Source: DASVEE01 sp036380735 (GTDB lineage: Bacteria; Acidobacteriota; Thermoanaerobaculia; Gp7-AA8). From it: 64,000 nucleotides of DNA. This document shows, one piece after another, positions 50,995-60,144 of this stretch. Each line of letters opens with the position of its first letter. Positions within the stretch are counted from its first letter, which is position 1. Below the pieces are notes generated by a model. It was not told the DNA's origin. It made no database searches and was given only the letters and a program-made list of their open reading frames with translations. Location: positions 124,001 to 188,000 of the forward strand of contig DASVEE010000067.1 of NCBI GenBank assembly GCA_036380735.1, in the 5' to 3' direction. The position numbers and the translations under genes are program-made.

Positions 50995-51783
50995 TTGGCA
51001 GTCTCCATCACAATGAAAGAGCTTTTGGAAGCTGGCGTCCACTTCGGTCATCAGACCAAGCGCTGGAATCCGAAGATGAAGAAGTACATCTTCGGCAAGC
51101 GCAATGGGATCTACATCATTGACCTTCAGAAGACGCTCAAGCTCTTCAAGGAAGCTTCCGGGTTCATTTCGGACCTCTCATCCCAGGGCAAGCGCATTCT
51201 GTTCGTCGGCACCAAGCGGCAGGCGCAGGACGCAATTCTCGAAGAGGCCAACCGCTGCGGGATGTTCTACGTGAACAACCGGTGGCTCGGCGGCACGCTC
51301 ACCAACTTCCAGACCGTTCGCAAATCGATCGAGCGGCTGAAGGAACTGGAGTCCGTCCTCGGCGATGCCGACAAGGAGCTCTCCAAGAAAGAGCGTGCAG
51401 CACTCGACAAGGAACGTGACAAGCTTCAGAAGAACCTGATCGGCATCCGCGAGATGGACGGTCTTCCGGATGCGCTCTTCGTGATCGATCCGAAGAAAGA
51501 GTACATCGCGGTCAAGGAAGCGAAGAAGCTGAACATCCCTGTCGTCGCGATCGTCGACACCAACTGCGACCCGGAAGACATCGACTACGTCATCCCGGGC
51601 AATGACGACGCGATCCGTGCGATCCGCCTGTTCACGCAGAAAATCGCGGATGCGGTCCTCGAGGGCTACAACCTCGCCGAGGAGCGTTACATCGGAGTTG
51701 CGGACAAGTCGGACGGCGACGTCGCCATGGAAGCTGCCATGGCCGAAGCCCCGGCGACCGAGCCGATCCCCGCGCAGGCGTAG
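50995..51783 (+). CDS. rpsB: 30S ribosomal protein S2
   Basis: The 262-residue S2 begins AVSITMKELLEAGVHFGHQT, then KRWNPKMKKYIFG, GTKRQAQDAI, NNRWLGGTLTNF and ALFVIDPKKE. The natural N-terminus requires TTG 50995 as the start: it is preceded by CAAGGAGGA at the right distance, and no ATG gives the AVSI residues. The C-terminal tail is Ala/Pro-rich. Confidence 0.96.
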   Translation: MAVSITMKELLEAGVHFGHQTKRWNPKMKKYIFGKRNGIYIIDLQKTLKLFKEASGFISDLSSQGKRILFVGTKRQAQDAILEEANRCGMFYVNNRWLGGTLTNFQTVRKSIERLKELESVLGDADKELSKKERAALDKERDKLQKNLIGIREMDGLPDALFVIDPKKEYIAVKEAKKLNIPVVAIVDTNCDPEDIDYVIPGNDDAIRAIRLFTQKIADAVLEGYNLAEERYIGVADKSDGDVAMEAAMAEAPATEPIPAQA

Positions 51784-51803
51784 TTTTCAAGCTGACGAAC
51801 GTC

Positions 51804-51830
51804 GGGCCGGCTCTCGCAGCCGGCCCCTTA
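51804..51830 (+). terminator. Hairpin between rpsB and tsf
   Basis: The 9-bp stem GGGCCGGCT/AGCCGGCCC with loop CTCGC lacks a clear U-tract. It is likely a partial terminator or processing site that sets tsf dosage. Confidence 0.5.
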
Positions 51831-51889
51831 CGGCCAGACCGCGCGTCTGGCCTCGCCGTCACCCCCACATCACCAGAGAGGTTCACACA

Positions 51890-52810
51890 ATGACGCAGAT
51901 TACGCCCCAGCAGATCAAGGCGCTGCGCGAGCAGACCGGCGCCGGCTTCACCGAGGTCAAGAACGCCCTCACCGAGGCCCAGGGGAACATGGAAGAAGCA
52001 GTCGTCATCCTTCGCAAGAAGGGTCTGGCGGCAGCGAGCAAGAAGGCCGGCCGCGTCACCGCGGAAGGCACCGTGCAGGCTTACGCCGCCGACGGCGTCG
52101 GCGTTCTCGTGGAAGTCAATTGCGAAACCGACTTCGTCGGCCGCAACGAGAACTTCCGCGCGTTCGCGGACGAAGTGGCGAAGGTCATCGCGCAGTCGAA
52201 AGCCAACACCGTCGAGGAGCTCCTTGCCGAAACGTGGCCGGGCTCCAGCGAGCCGGTGAGCCAGAAGGTCGCCGAGCAGATCGCTTCGATCAAGGAGAAC
52301 ATCTCCATCCGCCGTTTCGCGCGCTACGAAGTGCCGTCGAACGGCACGGTCGGCTCCTACATTCACGCCGGAGGCAAGATCGGCGTGATGGTCGAGCTGC
52401 TCGCCGAGTCGGGTGAGAAGAACGCGAAGATGGACGAGCTGGCGAAGGACGTCGCGATGCACATCGCCGCGGCCGAGCCGCGCTTCCTCCGCCGCGAAGA
52501 CGTCACGGAGAAGGATCTCGAGACCGAGCGCGAGATCGCTCGTGACGCCGCCGCCAAGTCCGGCAAGCCGGAGAACATCGTCGAGAAGATGGTGTCCGGC
52601 AAGATGGACAAGTTCTACGGCGAAGCGTGCCTCCTCGAGCAGCCGTACATCCGCGACGACAAGTCGACGGTGACGCAGTACCTCGACAAGAGCGGCAAGG
52701 ACAGCGGCTGCAAGTACGTCGTGACCCGCTTCTCCCGCTTCAAGCTCGGTGAAGGCATCGAGAAGAAGAGCGAAGATTTCGCCGCCGAAGTGGCGTCCTA
52801 CATGAAGTAA
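51890..52810 (+). CDS. tsf: Elongation factor Ts
   Basis: The 306-residue EF-Ts exchanges nucleotide on EF-Tu. It has KALREQTGAGFTEVKNAL, VEVNCETDFVGRNENF (core TDFV motif), YIHAGGKIGVMVEL and MDKFYGEACLLEQPYI. The start is ATG 51890. It is followed by a strong terminator, which makes rpsB-tsf a closed unit; pyrH and frr, which normally follow, come only after a 3.1-kb KAP gene on the other strand. Confidence 0.96.
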   Translation: MTQITPQQIKALREQTGAGFTEVKNALTEAQGNMEEAVVILRKKGLAAASKKAGRVTAEGTVQAYAADGVGVLVEVNCETDFVGRNENFRAFADEVAKVIAQSKANTVEELLAETWPGSSEPVSQKVAEQIASIKENISIRRFARYEVPSNGTVGSYIHAGGKIGVMVELLAESGEKNAKMDELAKDVAMHIAAAEPRFLRREDVTEKDLETEREIARDAAAKSGKPENIVEKMVSGKMDKFYGEACLLEQPYIRDDKSTVTQYLDKSGKDSGCKYVVTRFSRFKLGEGIEKKSEDFAAEVASYMK

Positions 52811-52833
52811 CGCGGTACACGCGCATTCAAGTG

Positions 52834-52864
52834 AGCGGCCCGGGCAACCGGGCCGCTTTTTTGT
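52834..52864 (+). terminator. Rho-independent terminator after tsf
   Basis: A 10-bp stem AGCGGCCCGG/CCGGGCCGCT with a GCAA tetraloop, followed by TTTTTTG. Confidence 0.93.
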
Positions 52865-52866
52865 TT

Positions 52867-52951
52867 GGGGGAACGATGGGACGAATAGGACAGATAGGAC
52901 GGATGGGACGAATGGGAAGTCCCATAGGTCCTATTCGTACTGTCGTTCCCC
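52867..52951. repeat. Family A inverted repeat (copy 16)
   Basis: GGGGAACGATGGGACGAATAG, further words, a short centre GGAAGT, then CCCATAGGTCCTATTCG and TACTGTCGTTCCCC. It lies between the convergent ends of tsf and the KAP gene. Confidence 0.9.
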
Positions 52952-52956
52952 GCCGC

Positions 52957-55900
52957 CTACTGCACGAATGAATACCGCCGCACCGTCCCGCGGTGCGCGG
53001 CCAGGTCACCCACCGTGGCCCGCGGGTGCTTCTGCGCCAGACCGGTCAGCACCGCCGACAGCCGCTTCCACGGCAACCCCCTGGCAAAGTCCTCCAGGGT
53101 GGTCTCCGCCGGCGTCTTCTTCATCAGCGTGAACAGCTCTCCGGCGACCTTCGGCAGCCCCACGATGACCGCCAGCAGCACCAGTACGCCGCGGTACTCC
53201 GGCAGGGCGGACGTCTCGTCGAGGAACGCGTCGACCCGGCGCAGCGCCACGCGCGCGCGGATGATGCGGTACGTGTTCACGTAGCGCTTCGCGCTGCGCG
53301 GCGAGCGGCCGAACAGGTCGGCGATCTCCGTCATGAAGTCGCGCTCGCAGGCGCGCAATTTGAGCTCCGCGACGTCGAGCTCATCCGGCTCCGCCACCAT
53401 GGCCGGCTCGTGTTTGACCGGCTCACCGCCGCCTGTCGCGGTGTACCCGCCGCCGCTGCTGCCGCCCGTGGACCCGCCGGCGTGTCCGTCGCCGCTCACG
53501 TCGGGCTCCAGATCATTCGCCAGCAGCTTCAGGACGAAGCGGCGCGTGGTCGACGGCGTCATCGCGCTGAGCCAGAACGGCACCTGGAAGATCTTCTCCA
53601 GGTAATCGTCCGGCGTCGCCGAGACCCACAGGTTCGCGTGCTTCAGGCGCAGCGATTCGCGCAGCCACTGCGCATCGACGCCCACCACCACGACGAACAG
53701 CGGAAACGCGAGCAGCAGATGCACCGCCTGCAGCACTTCCACCACGCGGTCGGCGGGGCAGCGATCGAGGTCGTCGATGTAGAGCACGATCCGGTCGAGG
53801 CGGTACTGCTCCTCGAGCGGCGTGACGCCGGCGGGCAGCGGTGCTTCGGTGGCCTGCTGTCCCATCAGCGCCGTGAGCATCTCGAAGTCGTTGCGCACCG
53901 TGGCCAGCACGCCGAGGAGCTTGCGGTAGTCGTCGCTGGTGGCGCGGTCGTCGATGAAGCGCGCGAGCCGCTCGCCGGCACGCAGCGCGAGCAGCGCCTG
54001 CTGCTGCGTCACCACATCCGCGTTTGCGTTCTCCAGGTCCGTCTGTGCCTCGGTCAGCTCGGTCGTCTTCTGTTCCAGCACCGACTGTTCGGCCTTCAGC
54101 GCCGCCTGCTTCCGCTCTTCCGCTTTCGAGAAGAGGCGGTCGACGCTGGCGCGCGCCTCGTTGATACGTGCCAGGACCTTGCGCGCTTCGCCGGCACGCG
54201 ACGTCAGCCACGCCGAGATCCCGGCGATCCACGTCGACACCGCGGAGACGATCGCGCCGAGCTGTGCGAGCTGCGGCCGCAGGTCCGTCAGGAGCGCGCC
54301 GACCACGAGCGCGACCGCCGGCACGAGCAGCGCCACCGCGATCAGCCACCACCACGTCGTCGGCTTCGCCGCCATCGTCGACCACACCGTCCGTGACTCT
54401 TGCGCAATGCCGCGGACCTCGGCCACCGACGCGCGCAGGTCGTCGACCGTGTCGATGGCGCGGTCGATGCCCACCTCTTTCAGCGCGTCCTGCAGCTTCT
54501 TCCGCTCCTCGGGATCGAGGTTGTCGACGGTGATGAAGTCCCACACGTCGCGCGCCGCCGCCACGCTGATCGCGGAGCTCGTCTTCTGCAGCTCCGCGCG
54601 CTTCTGTTCGAGCTTGCCGGCGGCTTCGTCGCGCGCGAGCTTCGCCTCCTCCACCTTCTTCTCGGCGTCGGCCTTCTTCGTGATCGCCTCGCCGAGCTTC
54701 GCCAGCACCTCGGTCGTCCGCTTCGCCGGATCGTCGTCCGCGCGCGACGTCCTGAGGTTCTGAAAGATGTTCGCCACGAGGCTCGCCCACAGGTTCGATT
54801 CGACGTAGTGCCACGCGTTGAACGTAATGTGCGCGATGCGCTGGTGGAAGTTCTCGTTCTCCATCGCGGCGAGCGTCTCGATCTCGTCGCGCACTTGCCC
54901 CATGAAGAACGATTTGCCGGAGCCCCAGTCGCCGAAGAGGGCAATCGACAGCGGCGGCTTCAGGTCCGTGGAAGCGATGAGTTTCGCGAACGCGCGTGCA
55001 TCCGCGCTCGTCCCGAGGTAGTCCTTCTTCGTGTACCCCTCGGCGTGATAGCGCGGCACGCGCGTCGGGTCTTCGTCCAGGTAGAGCAGCTCGCGCCAGG
55101 CGCTGAGGTCATCCGGCTCCGCATCGCGCGGCGCGAGCTTGTCGAGATAGTTGAGGAAATCGCGCGCGAGCTGCTCGAGGTCGAGCCCCAACTCCTTCGT
55201 CAGGAGCGTGCGCATGCCGCTGTGCAGATGCCGCGTGGCGATCATCGCGCCGACGAGGTGACGGCCGCTGATGGAGCTCGTGCCGGCGACCCGCTGGGCA
55301 ATGTCCGTCGCCTCGCGCAGGGTGTACATCGCGCCGCGGCTGATCCACTCCGCCGGCTCGCTCATGACGTCCGCGCCGATGGTCTCGAGGAAGTCCGGCC
55401 GCTGCCGCCGGATCCATTCGTGAAGGAACTCGGGACCACTGTCGCCGGCGCGACGACTCGACACGATGCCGAGACCGAGCGCGTCCGACGTGAGTACGTG
55501 GCGCTTCGGACCGTCCACGAACGCGATCACGGCCGCTTCATTGAACGCGTCCAGCGCTGAGCCGACGAGGCTTTCGCGCAGCGTCTCGTGAAAAGGAATG
55601 AGGTCGTTCTCTCGTGTGCCGATTGCGTACATCAACGCCTTCAGCGCCGCATCGCGCCGCAATCCTGCGCCGATTTTCAGATTGGCGACGAACATCGCCG
55701 CCATCCCCACCGCGTCGAGGGACCGGTCCGCGAGGTTGCTGCGATACCACTCGCGCAGTTCATGGGCGTCTTCGATCTCGTAGTGCGTGTTGCTCTCGCC
55801 TCGCATCCGCGCGACGCGCACGCCCAGCTCCTTCTCGAACCGCCGCCGGTCGAAGCCGTGCTCCCAGAGGATGTCGCGCACGACGCCGCTTCCGACGACG

Positions 55901-56037
55901 GTGCCGTAGAACAACTCCAGATGCGAGACGGGCGCGTCCTTACGGCCGGCTCTCGACTGATGCGCGAGCCACGCGCCGCCAAACACCTCCACCAGCGATT
56001 CGTCGCCGGGGATACCGAGCGGATTAGGTGCATCCAT
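52957..56037 (-). CDS. KAP-family P-loop NTPase with Clp_N-like N-terminus and membrane segments
   Basis: The 1026-residue protein has three parts. Residues 1 to about 310 are helical and contain at least two stretches like Clp N-domain repeats (SHLELFYGTVVGSGVVRD; GRHLVGAMIATRHL, then LGLDLEQLARDFL). Walker A is GDWGSGKS (369-376). Coiled-coil segments and two transmembrane helices (about 562-583 and 592-612) are inserted before Walker B, VLYIDDLDRCPADRVVEVLQ (about 752-770). This is the hallmark of KAP NTPases, which are membrane-linked signalling or defence ATPases. A Gly/Ser-rich linker follows at about residue 850. It lies antisense inside the normally contiguous tsf-pyrH cluster. Confidence 0.8.
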   Translation of the reverse strand: MDAPNPLGIPGDESLVEVFGGAWLAHQSRAGRKDAPVSHLELFYGTVVGSGVVRDILWEHGFDRRRFEKELGVRVARMRGESNTHYEIEDAHELREWYRSNLADRSLDAVGMAAMFVANLKIGAGLRRDAALKALMYAIGTRENDLIPFHETLRESLVGSALDAFNEAAVIAFVDGPKRHVLTSDALGLGIVSSRRAGDSGPEFLHEWIRRQRPDFLETIGADVMSEPAEWISRGAMYTLREATDIAQRVAGTSSISGRHLVGAMIATRHLHSGMRTLLTKELGLDLEQLARDFLNYLDKLAPRDAEPDDLSAWRELLYLDEDPTRVPRYHAEGYTKKDYLGTSADARAFAKLIASTDLKPPLSIALFGDWGSGKSFFMGQVRDEIETLAAMENENFHQRIAHITFNAWHYVESNLWASLVANIFQNLRTSRADDDPAKRTTEVLAKLGEAITKKADAEKKVEEAKLARDEAAGKLEQKRAELQKTSSAISVAAARDVWDFITVDNLDPEERKKLQDALKEVGIDRAIDTVDDLRASVAEVRGIAQESRTVWSTMAAKPTTWWWLIAVALLVPAVALVVGALLTDLRPQLAQLGAIVSAVSTWIAGISAWLTSRAGEARKVLARINEARASVDRLFSKAEERKQAALKAEQSVLEQKTTELTEAQTDLENANADVVTQQQALLALRAGERLARFIDDRATSDDYRKLLGVLATVRNDFEMLTALMGQQATEAPLPAGVTPLEEQYRLDRIVLYIDDLDRCPADRVVEVLQAVHLLLAFPLFVVVVGVDAQWLRESLRLKHANLWVSATPDDYLEKIFQVPFWLSAMTPSTTRRFVLKLLANDLEPDVSGDGHAGGSTGGSSGGGYTATGGGEPVKHEPAMVAEPDELDVAELKLRACERDFMTEIADLFGRSPRSAKRYVNTYRIIRARVALRRVDAFLDETSALPEYRGVLVLLAVIVGLPKVAGELFTLMKKTPAETTLEDFARGLPWKRLSAVLTGLAQKHPRATVGDLAAHRGTVRRYSFVQ

Positions 56038-56079
56038 ATGTGGGATTTACATCGGTCAGTATACGGCCCCTGCATCTGA

Positions 56080-56085
56080 TATAAA
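56080..56085 (+). promoter_or_regulatory. Candidate -10 box of pyrH
   Basis: TATAAA lies 10 bp before the pyrH start, in the 58-bp divergent gap with the KAP gene. No clear -35 is visible. pyrH needs its own promoter here because it is cut off from tsf. Confidence 0.3.
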
Positions 56086-56095
56086 GCACCCCGCA

Positions 56096-56833
56096 ATGGC
56101 AGACCCGCAGCCAAAATACCGACGTATTCTTCTCAAGCTCTCCGGCGAGGCCCTCATGGGCGGACGCCGGACCGGCATCGACGCCGAAACGCTCGCCACC
56201 ATCGCCGATGAGATCCAGGAAGTGCAGCAGATGGGCGTGCAGATGGCGATCGTCATCGGCGGCGGCAACATCTTCCGCGGCGTCACCGCGGCGACCGAAG
56301 GCATCGACCGCGTTGCCGGCGATCACATGGGGATGCTCGCCACCGTCATCAACGCCATCGCGTTGCAGGACGCGCTGGAGCGCCGCAACATCCCGACGCG
56401 GGTGACCACCGCCATCACGATGTCCGAGGTTGCGGAGCCGTTCATCCGCCGCCGCGCGATGCGTCATCTCGAAAAGGGACGCGTCGTCATCTGCGCCGCC
56501 GGCACCGGCAACCCGTTCTTCACCACCGACTCCGCCGCCGCCCTGCGCGCCGCGGAGCTCAAGTGCGACATCATCTTCAAGGCCACGAAGGTCGACGGCA
56601 TCTACACCGCCGATCCCGTGAAGGACCCGAACGCGCAGCGCCTGCCGCACGTCACGTATCAGCGCGTGCTGGCCGACCGCCTGCAAGTGATGGATGCGGC
56701 GGCGATCGATCTCGCGCGCAACAGCTCCATTCCGATCTACATCTTCTCGCTCGTCGAGCGAGGCAACATCCGCCGTGCCCTCATGGGCGAAGACGTCGGT
56801 TCGATCGTCACGGACGAACCGCCGGCGGCGTAG
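56096..56833 (+). CDS. pyrH: Uridylate kinase
   Basis: The 245-residue UMP kinase makes UDP. It has the bacterial PyrH features YRRILLKLSGEALMG, VIGGGNIFRG, DHMGMLATVINAIALQDALE, CAAGTGNPFFTTDSAAALRA, KATKVDGIY and DPVKDPNAQRL. The start is ATG 56096. frr follows 11 bp after the stop. Confidence 0.96.
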   Translation: MADPQPKYRRILLKLSGEALMGGRRTGIDAETLATIADEIQEVQQMGVQMAIVIGGGNIFRGVTAATEGIDRVAGDHMGMLATVINAIALQDALERRNIPTRVTTAITMSEVAEPFIRRRAMRHLEKGRVVICAAGTGNPFFTTDSAAALRAAELKCDIIFKATKVDGIYTADPVKDPNAQRLPHVTYQRVLADRLQVMDAAAIDLARNSSIPIYIFSLVERGNIRRALMGEDVGSIVTDEPPAA

Positions 56834-56844
56834 GAGTCAATCGC

Positions 56845-57402
56845 ATGATTCAGGACGTGCTCAAGGACGTACAGCAGCGCATGCATGGAGCGATCGAAGC
56901 GCTCCACCGCGAATTCAAAACTCTCCGCACCGGCCGCGCGAACGTCGCCATGCTCGACGGCATCACCGTCGACTACTACGGCACGCCGACGCCGCTGGCG
57001 CAGGTCGCGAACCTCAAGGTTCCGGAGCCGGCGCTCATCATCGCTGAGCCGTGGGACAAGTCGATGGTCAACGCCATCGACAAAGCCATCCGCACCTCAG
57101 ACCTCGGGCTCAACCCGACCAGCGACGGCAAGGTCGTGCGCATCCCGATCCCCTCGCTGACCGAGGAGCGCCGCAAGGATCTCGTGAAGCGCGCGCACCA
57201 CATGGCCGAGGAGTCGCGCACCGCGATCCGCCAGGTCCGCCGCGACGGCAACGAGAAGCTCAAGAAGATGCTCAAGGCGCACGAGATCTCCGAGGACGAC
57301 GAAAAGCGCGCCCTCGACGAGATCCAGAAGCTGACCGACAAGCACATCGACGAAGTCGCCACGATCCTCAAGCACAAGGAAGTGGACGTGATGGCCGTCT
57401 AG
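56845..57402 (+). CDS. frr: Ribosome recycling factor
   Basis: The 185-residue factor splits post-termination ribosomes with EF-G. It has ALHREFKTLRTGRAN, DYYGTPTPLAQVANL, IAEPWDKSM, GLNPTSDGKVVRIPIPSLTEERRKDLVK and DEIQKLTDKHIDE. TAGGAG precedes ATG 56845. Its TAG stop is the first triplet of a family C repeat. Confidence 0.96.
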   Translation: MIQDVLKDVQQRMHGAIEALHREFKTLRTGRANVAMLDGITVDYYGTPTPLAQVANLKVPEPALIIAEPWDKSMVNAIDKAIRTSDLGLNPTSDGKVVRIPIPSLTEERRKDLVKRAHHMAEESRTAIRQVRRDGNEKLKKMLKAHEISEDDEKRALDEIQKLTDKHIDEVATILKHKEVDVMAV

Positions 57403-57484
57403 GGCCCAGGGCCCAGCGCTCAGGAGGGACATCGTCCCGCCGAGCGCAGCCCCCTGAGCCCCGAGCCCTGAGCCCCTGAGCCCT
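57402..57484. repeat. Family C inverted repeat (copy 2)
   Basis: GGGCCCAGGGCCCAGCGC and CTCAGGAGGG on the left, and CCCCTGAGCCCCGAGCCC plus TGAGCCCCTGAGCCC on the right. It fills the whole frr-ispD gap. Confidence 0.9.
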
Positions 57485-58159
57485 ATGTCTATTGCCGTCC
57501 TCATCCCCGCCGCCGGCAGCGGTACCCGCTTCGGCGGCGAGATCCCGAAGCAGTTCCTTCCGCTCGCCGGACGGCCGCTGCTCCTGCACACCGTCGAGCG
57601 CTTCCTGCTCGACGAGAACGTCGCGCGTGTCGTCGTCGCCGTCGCCGAGCCGTTGCTCGCATCGGTAAAGCAGACGCCGGGCGATCGCGTTTCGTTCGTC
57701 GCCGGCGGCGCCACGCGCCAGCAGTCTGTGATGCGCGCGCTCGAAGCGGCGGGGGAGGACGTCGAGATCATCGCCGTCCACGACGCCGTGCGGCCGTTCT
57801 TCCGCACGTCGACGTTCGCCGCCATCGTGGCGCTCGCGCGCGAGCACGGCGCGGCGCTCCCCGCGGTGCCGCTGACCGACACGATCCACATGGTCGGCGA
57901 CGACTTCACGATCCAGCAGACGCTCGACCGCAGCGTGCTCGCCGCGGCGCAGACGCCGCAGGTGTTCCGCGCGCCGATCCTGCGCGACATCCTCGACCGC
58001 GCGATGCGCGAAGGGATCGAAGGCACGGACGAGGTGAGTCTCGCCGTCCGCTACGGCTACACCGTCAAGGTGGTCGTCGGCGACCGGACGAACATCAAGA
58101 TCACGAACGCCGAGGACATGGAGATCGCGGAGTCGTGGCTGAAGGAGACGGCGGAGTGA
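57485..58159 (+). CDS. ispD: 2-C-methyl-D-erythritol 4-phosphate cytidylyltransferase
   Basis: The 224-residue enzyme of the MEP isoprenoid pathway has IPAAGSGTRFGGEIPKQFL (CTP-binding), the GGATRQQSVMRAL segment, VHDAVRPFF, AVPLTDTI, QTPQVFR and GTDEVSLAVRYG. It overlaps ispF (GTGA). Confidence 0.95.
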   Translation: MSIAVLIPAAGSGTRFGGEIPKQFLPLAGRPLLLHTVERFLLDENVARVVVAVAEPLLASVKQTPGDRVSFVAGGATRQQSVMRALEAAGEDVEIIAVHDAVRPFFRTSTFAAIVALAREHGAALPAVPLTDTIHMVGDDFTIQQTLDRSVLAAAQTPQVFRAPILRDILDRAMREGIEGTDEVSLAVRYGYTVKVVVGDRTNIKITNAEDMEIAESWLKETAE

Positions 58160-58641
58160 TCCGCGTCGGGCAGGGCGTCGACGTCCATCCCTTCGACGCC
58201 ACCCGCCCCCTCATCCTCGGCGGCATCCGCATCAGCGACGACAACGGTCTGGCCGGCCACTCCGACGCCGACGCCGTCCTCCATGCCATCACCGACGCGT
58301 TGCTCGGCGCCGCCGGCGCCGGGGACATCGGCCACTACTTTCCGTCGACCGACGAGCGCTGGCGCAACGCGGACTCCGAGCGCTTCGTGCGCGAGGCAAA
58401 GCGGATCCTCGACGAGATGGACGCCGAGATCTCCAACCTCGACGTGACGATCCTGGCCCAGCAACCGAAGCTGGCCCCGCACCGCGACGCGATGCGCGCC
58501 TCGATCGCGCGGATGCTGGATCTGCGCGAAGGGCAAGTCAACGTGAAGGCGACGACGACCGATCACCTGGGGTTCATCGGCCGCGCGGAAGGCATCTGCG
58601 CGATGGCCATCGTCTGCGTGGCGATTGGCAGGGAACGATAG
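58156..58641 (+). CDS. ispF: 2-C-methyl-D-erythritol 2,4-cyclodiphosphate synthase
   Basis: The 161-residue enzyme follows IspD in the MEP pathway in a coupled pair. It has VGQGVDVHPF (metal Asp and His), GLAGHSDADAVLHAITDALLGAAGAGDIG, FPSTD and KATTTDHLGFIGRAEGICA. The GTG start overlaps ispD. The last codons read REGRER-like and end in CGA TAG of a family A repeat. Confidence 0.95.
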   Translation: MIRVGQGVDVHPFDATRPLILGGIRISDDNGLAGHSDADAVLHAITDALLGAAGAGDIGHYFPSTDERWRNADSERFVREAKRILDEMDAEISNLDVTILAQQPKLAPHRDAMRASIARMLDLREGQVNVKATTTDHLGFIGRAEGICAMAIVCVAIGRER

Positions 58642-58719
58642 GACCAATAGGACGAATAGGACCTATGAAATCCCATTCGTCCTATCTGTCCTATAAGTCC
58701 CATCCGTCCTATCGTTCCT
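58631..58719. repeat. Family A inverted repeat (copy 17)
   Basis: GGGAACGATAGGAC, CAATAGGAC, GAATAGGAC, CTATGAAAT centre, then GTCCTATCTGTCCTATAAG and CCCATCCGTCCTATCGTTCC. Its left end contains the ispF stop codon. Confidence 0.93.
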
Positions 58720-58752
58720 CCGGCGCCATCCGTTGATAAACTGCGCGCCTTC

Positions 58753-60144
58753 ATGACCGTTCGCGTCCGTTTCGCACCTTCCCCGACTGGCCACCTGCAT
58801 GTGGGCGGCGCTCGCACCGCGATCTTCAACTGGCTCTTCGCCAAGCGCCATGGCGGCACGTTCATCCTGCGCGTCGAGGACACCGACCAGGCTCGCTCCA
58901 CGCGCGAATCGGAAGCGATGGTTCTCGGCGATCTGCGCTGGCTCGGGCTGCAGTGGGATGAAGGTCCGGACGTCGGCGGGCCGCATGCGCCGTACCGCCA
59001 GTCGGAGCGCGTGGAGCTCTACGATCGCGTCGCCCGCGAGCTGATCGCGCGCGGCGTTGCGTACCGCTGCTACTGCACCGAAGAGGAGCTCGAGGCCAAG
59101 CGCAAGCTCGCAGAAACGGAAGGCCGTCCGCCGCACTACGACCTCAAATGCTGGAACGAGCGGCGCGACGACGAGAGCGTGCCGCACGCGATCCGCTTCC
59201 ACGTGCCGAAGGACGGCGACGTCACGATCGACGATCGCATCCGCGGCGAGGTCACGTGGAAGAGGGAGTCGCTCGGCGACTTCATCATCGTCCGCTCCGA
59301 CCGCCTGCCGACGTACAACTTCTGCGTCGTCGTCGACGATCACGACATGGAGATCACGCACGTCATCCGCGCGGAAGAGCATCTGACGAACACGCACCGC
59401 CAGGTGTTGATCTATCGCGCGATGGCGTGGCGCATCCCGGAGTTTGCCCACGTCTCCCTCATCCTCGGCAGCGACCGCAGCAAGCTCTCGAAGCGCCACG
59501 GCGCCACGTCGGTCTCGCAGTACGAAGAAGACGGCTTTCTGCCCGAGGCGATGGTGAACTACCTGACGCTGCTGGGGTGGTCGTCGCCGGACGGGCTCGA
59601 AGTCTTCGGCACCGAACATCCCATCGACAAGTTCGCGCTGGAGCGCGTGAATGCGGCGCCGGCCGTCTTCGACGCGCAGAAGCTCGAGTGGATGAACGCG
59701 CAGCATCTGCACGCGAAGAGCGCGCAGGAGCTGCGGCCGCTCGTCGCGAAATGGTTCGACGTGCCGTGGCTCGAAGAGGGGATCGACGTCGTCAAGACGA
59801 GCGTCCAGCGGCTGACGCAGTTCCGCGAGGCGTTGCGCTTCGTCACGGAGTACAACACACCCGCGGTCGATGCGGCGTTCGCACGCGCGCTCGCCGAAGA
59901 GCTGCGCACGCACGGGACGCCCGGTGATGCGGACGGCTACAAAGCAATGACGGAGCGGCTCAAGACGTCTACGGGGCAGAAGGGGAAGAACCTGTTCATG
60001 CCGCTGCGCCTCGCGATCACCGGGATGGAGCATGGGCCTGAGCTCGTGAAATCGATCCCGCTGCTGCGTCACGCGAGCGAGGTCGATCCCGGCGTGCTGT
60101 CGCCGCTCGCGCGCGTCGAACGAATCGTCGCCGCTTCCGCATGA
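58753..60144 (+). CDS. gltX: Glutamyl-tRNA synthetase
   Basis: This 463-residue class I synthetase has a HIGH-type motif in FAPSPTGHLHVGGARTAIFN, RVEDTDQARS, RLPTYNFCVVVDDHDMEITHVIRAEEHL, and the KMSKS-type motif SKLSKRHGATS. The start is ATG 58753. The stop overlaps pyrD (ATGA). Discrimination between strict and non-discriminating GluRS cannot be made here. Confidence 0.95.
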   Translation: MTVRVRFAPSPTGHLHVGGARTAIFNWLFAKRHGGTFILRVEDTDQARSTRESEAMVLGDLRWLGLQWDEGPDVGGPHAPYRQSERVELYDRVARELIARGVAYRCYCTEEELEAKRKLAETEGRPPHYDLKCWNERRDDESVPHAIRFHVPKDGDVTIDDRIRGEVTWKRESLGDFIIVRSDRLPTYNFCVVVDDHDMEITHVIRAEEHLTNTHRQVLIYRAMAWRIPEFAHVSLILGSDRSKLSKRHGATSVSQYEEDGFLPEAMVNYLTLLGWSSPDGLEVFGTEHPIDKFALERVNAAPAVFDAQKLEWMNAQHLHAKSAQELRPLVAKWFDVPWLEEGIDVVKTSVQRLTQFREALRFVTEYNTPAVDAAFARALAEELRTHGTPGDADGYKAMTERLKTSTGQKGKNLFMPLRLAITGMEHGPELVKSIPLLRHASEVDPGVLSPLARVERIVAASA

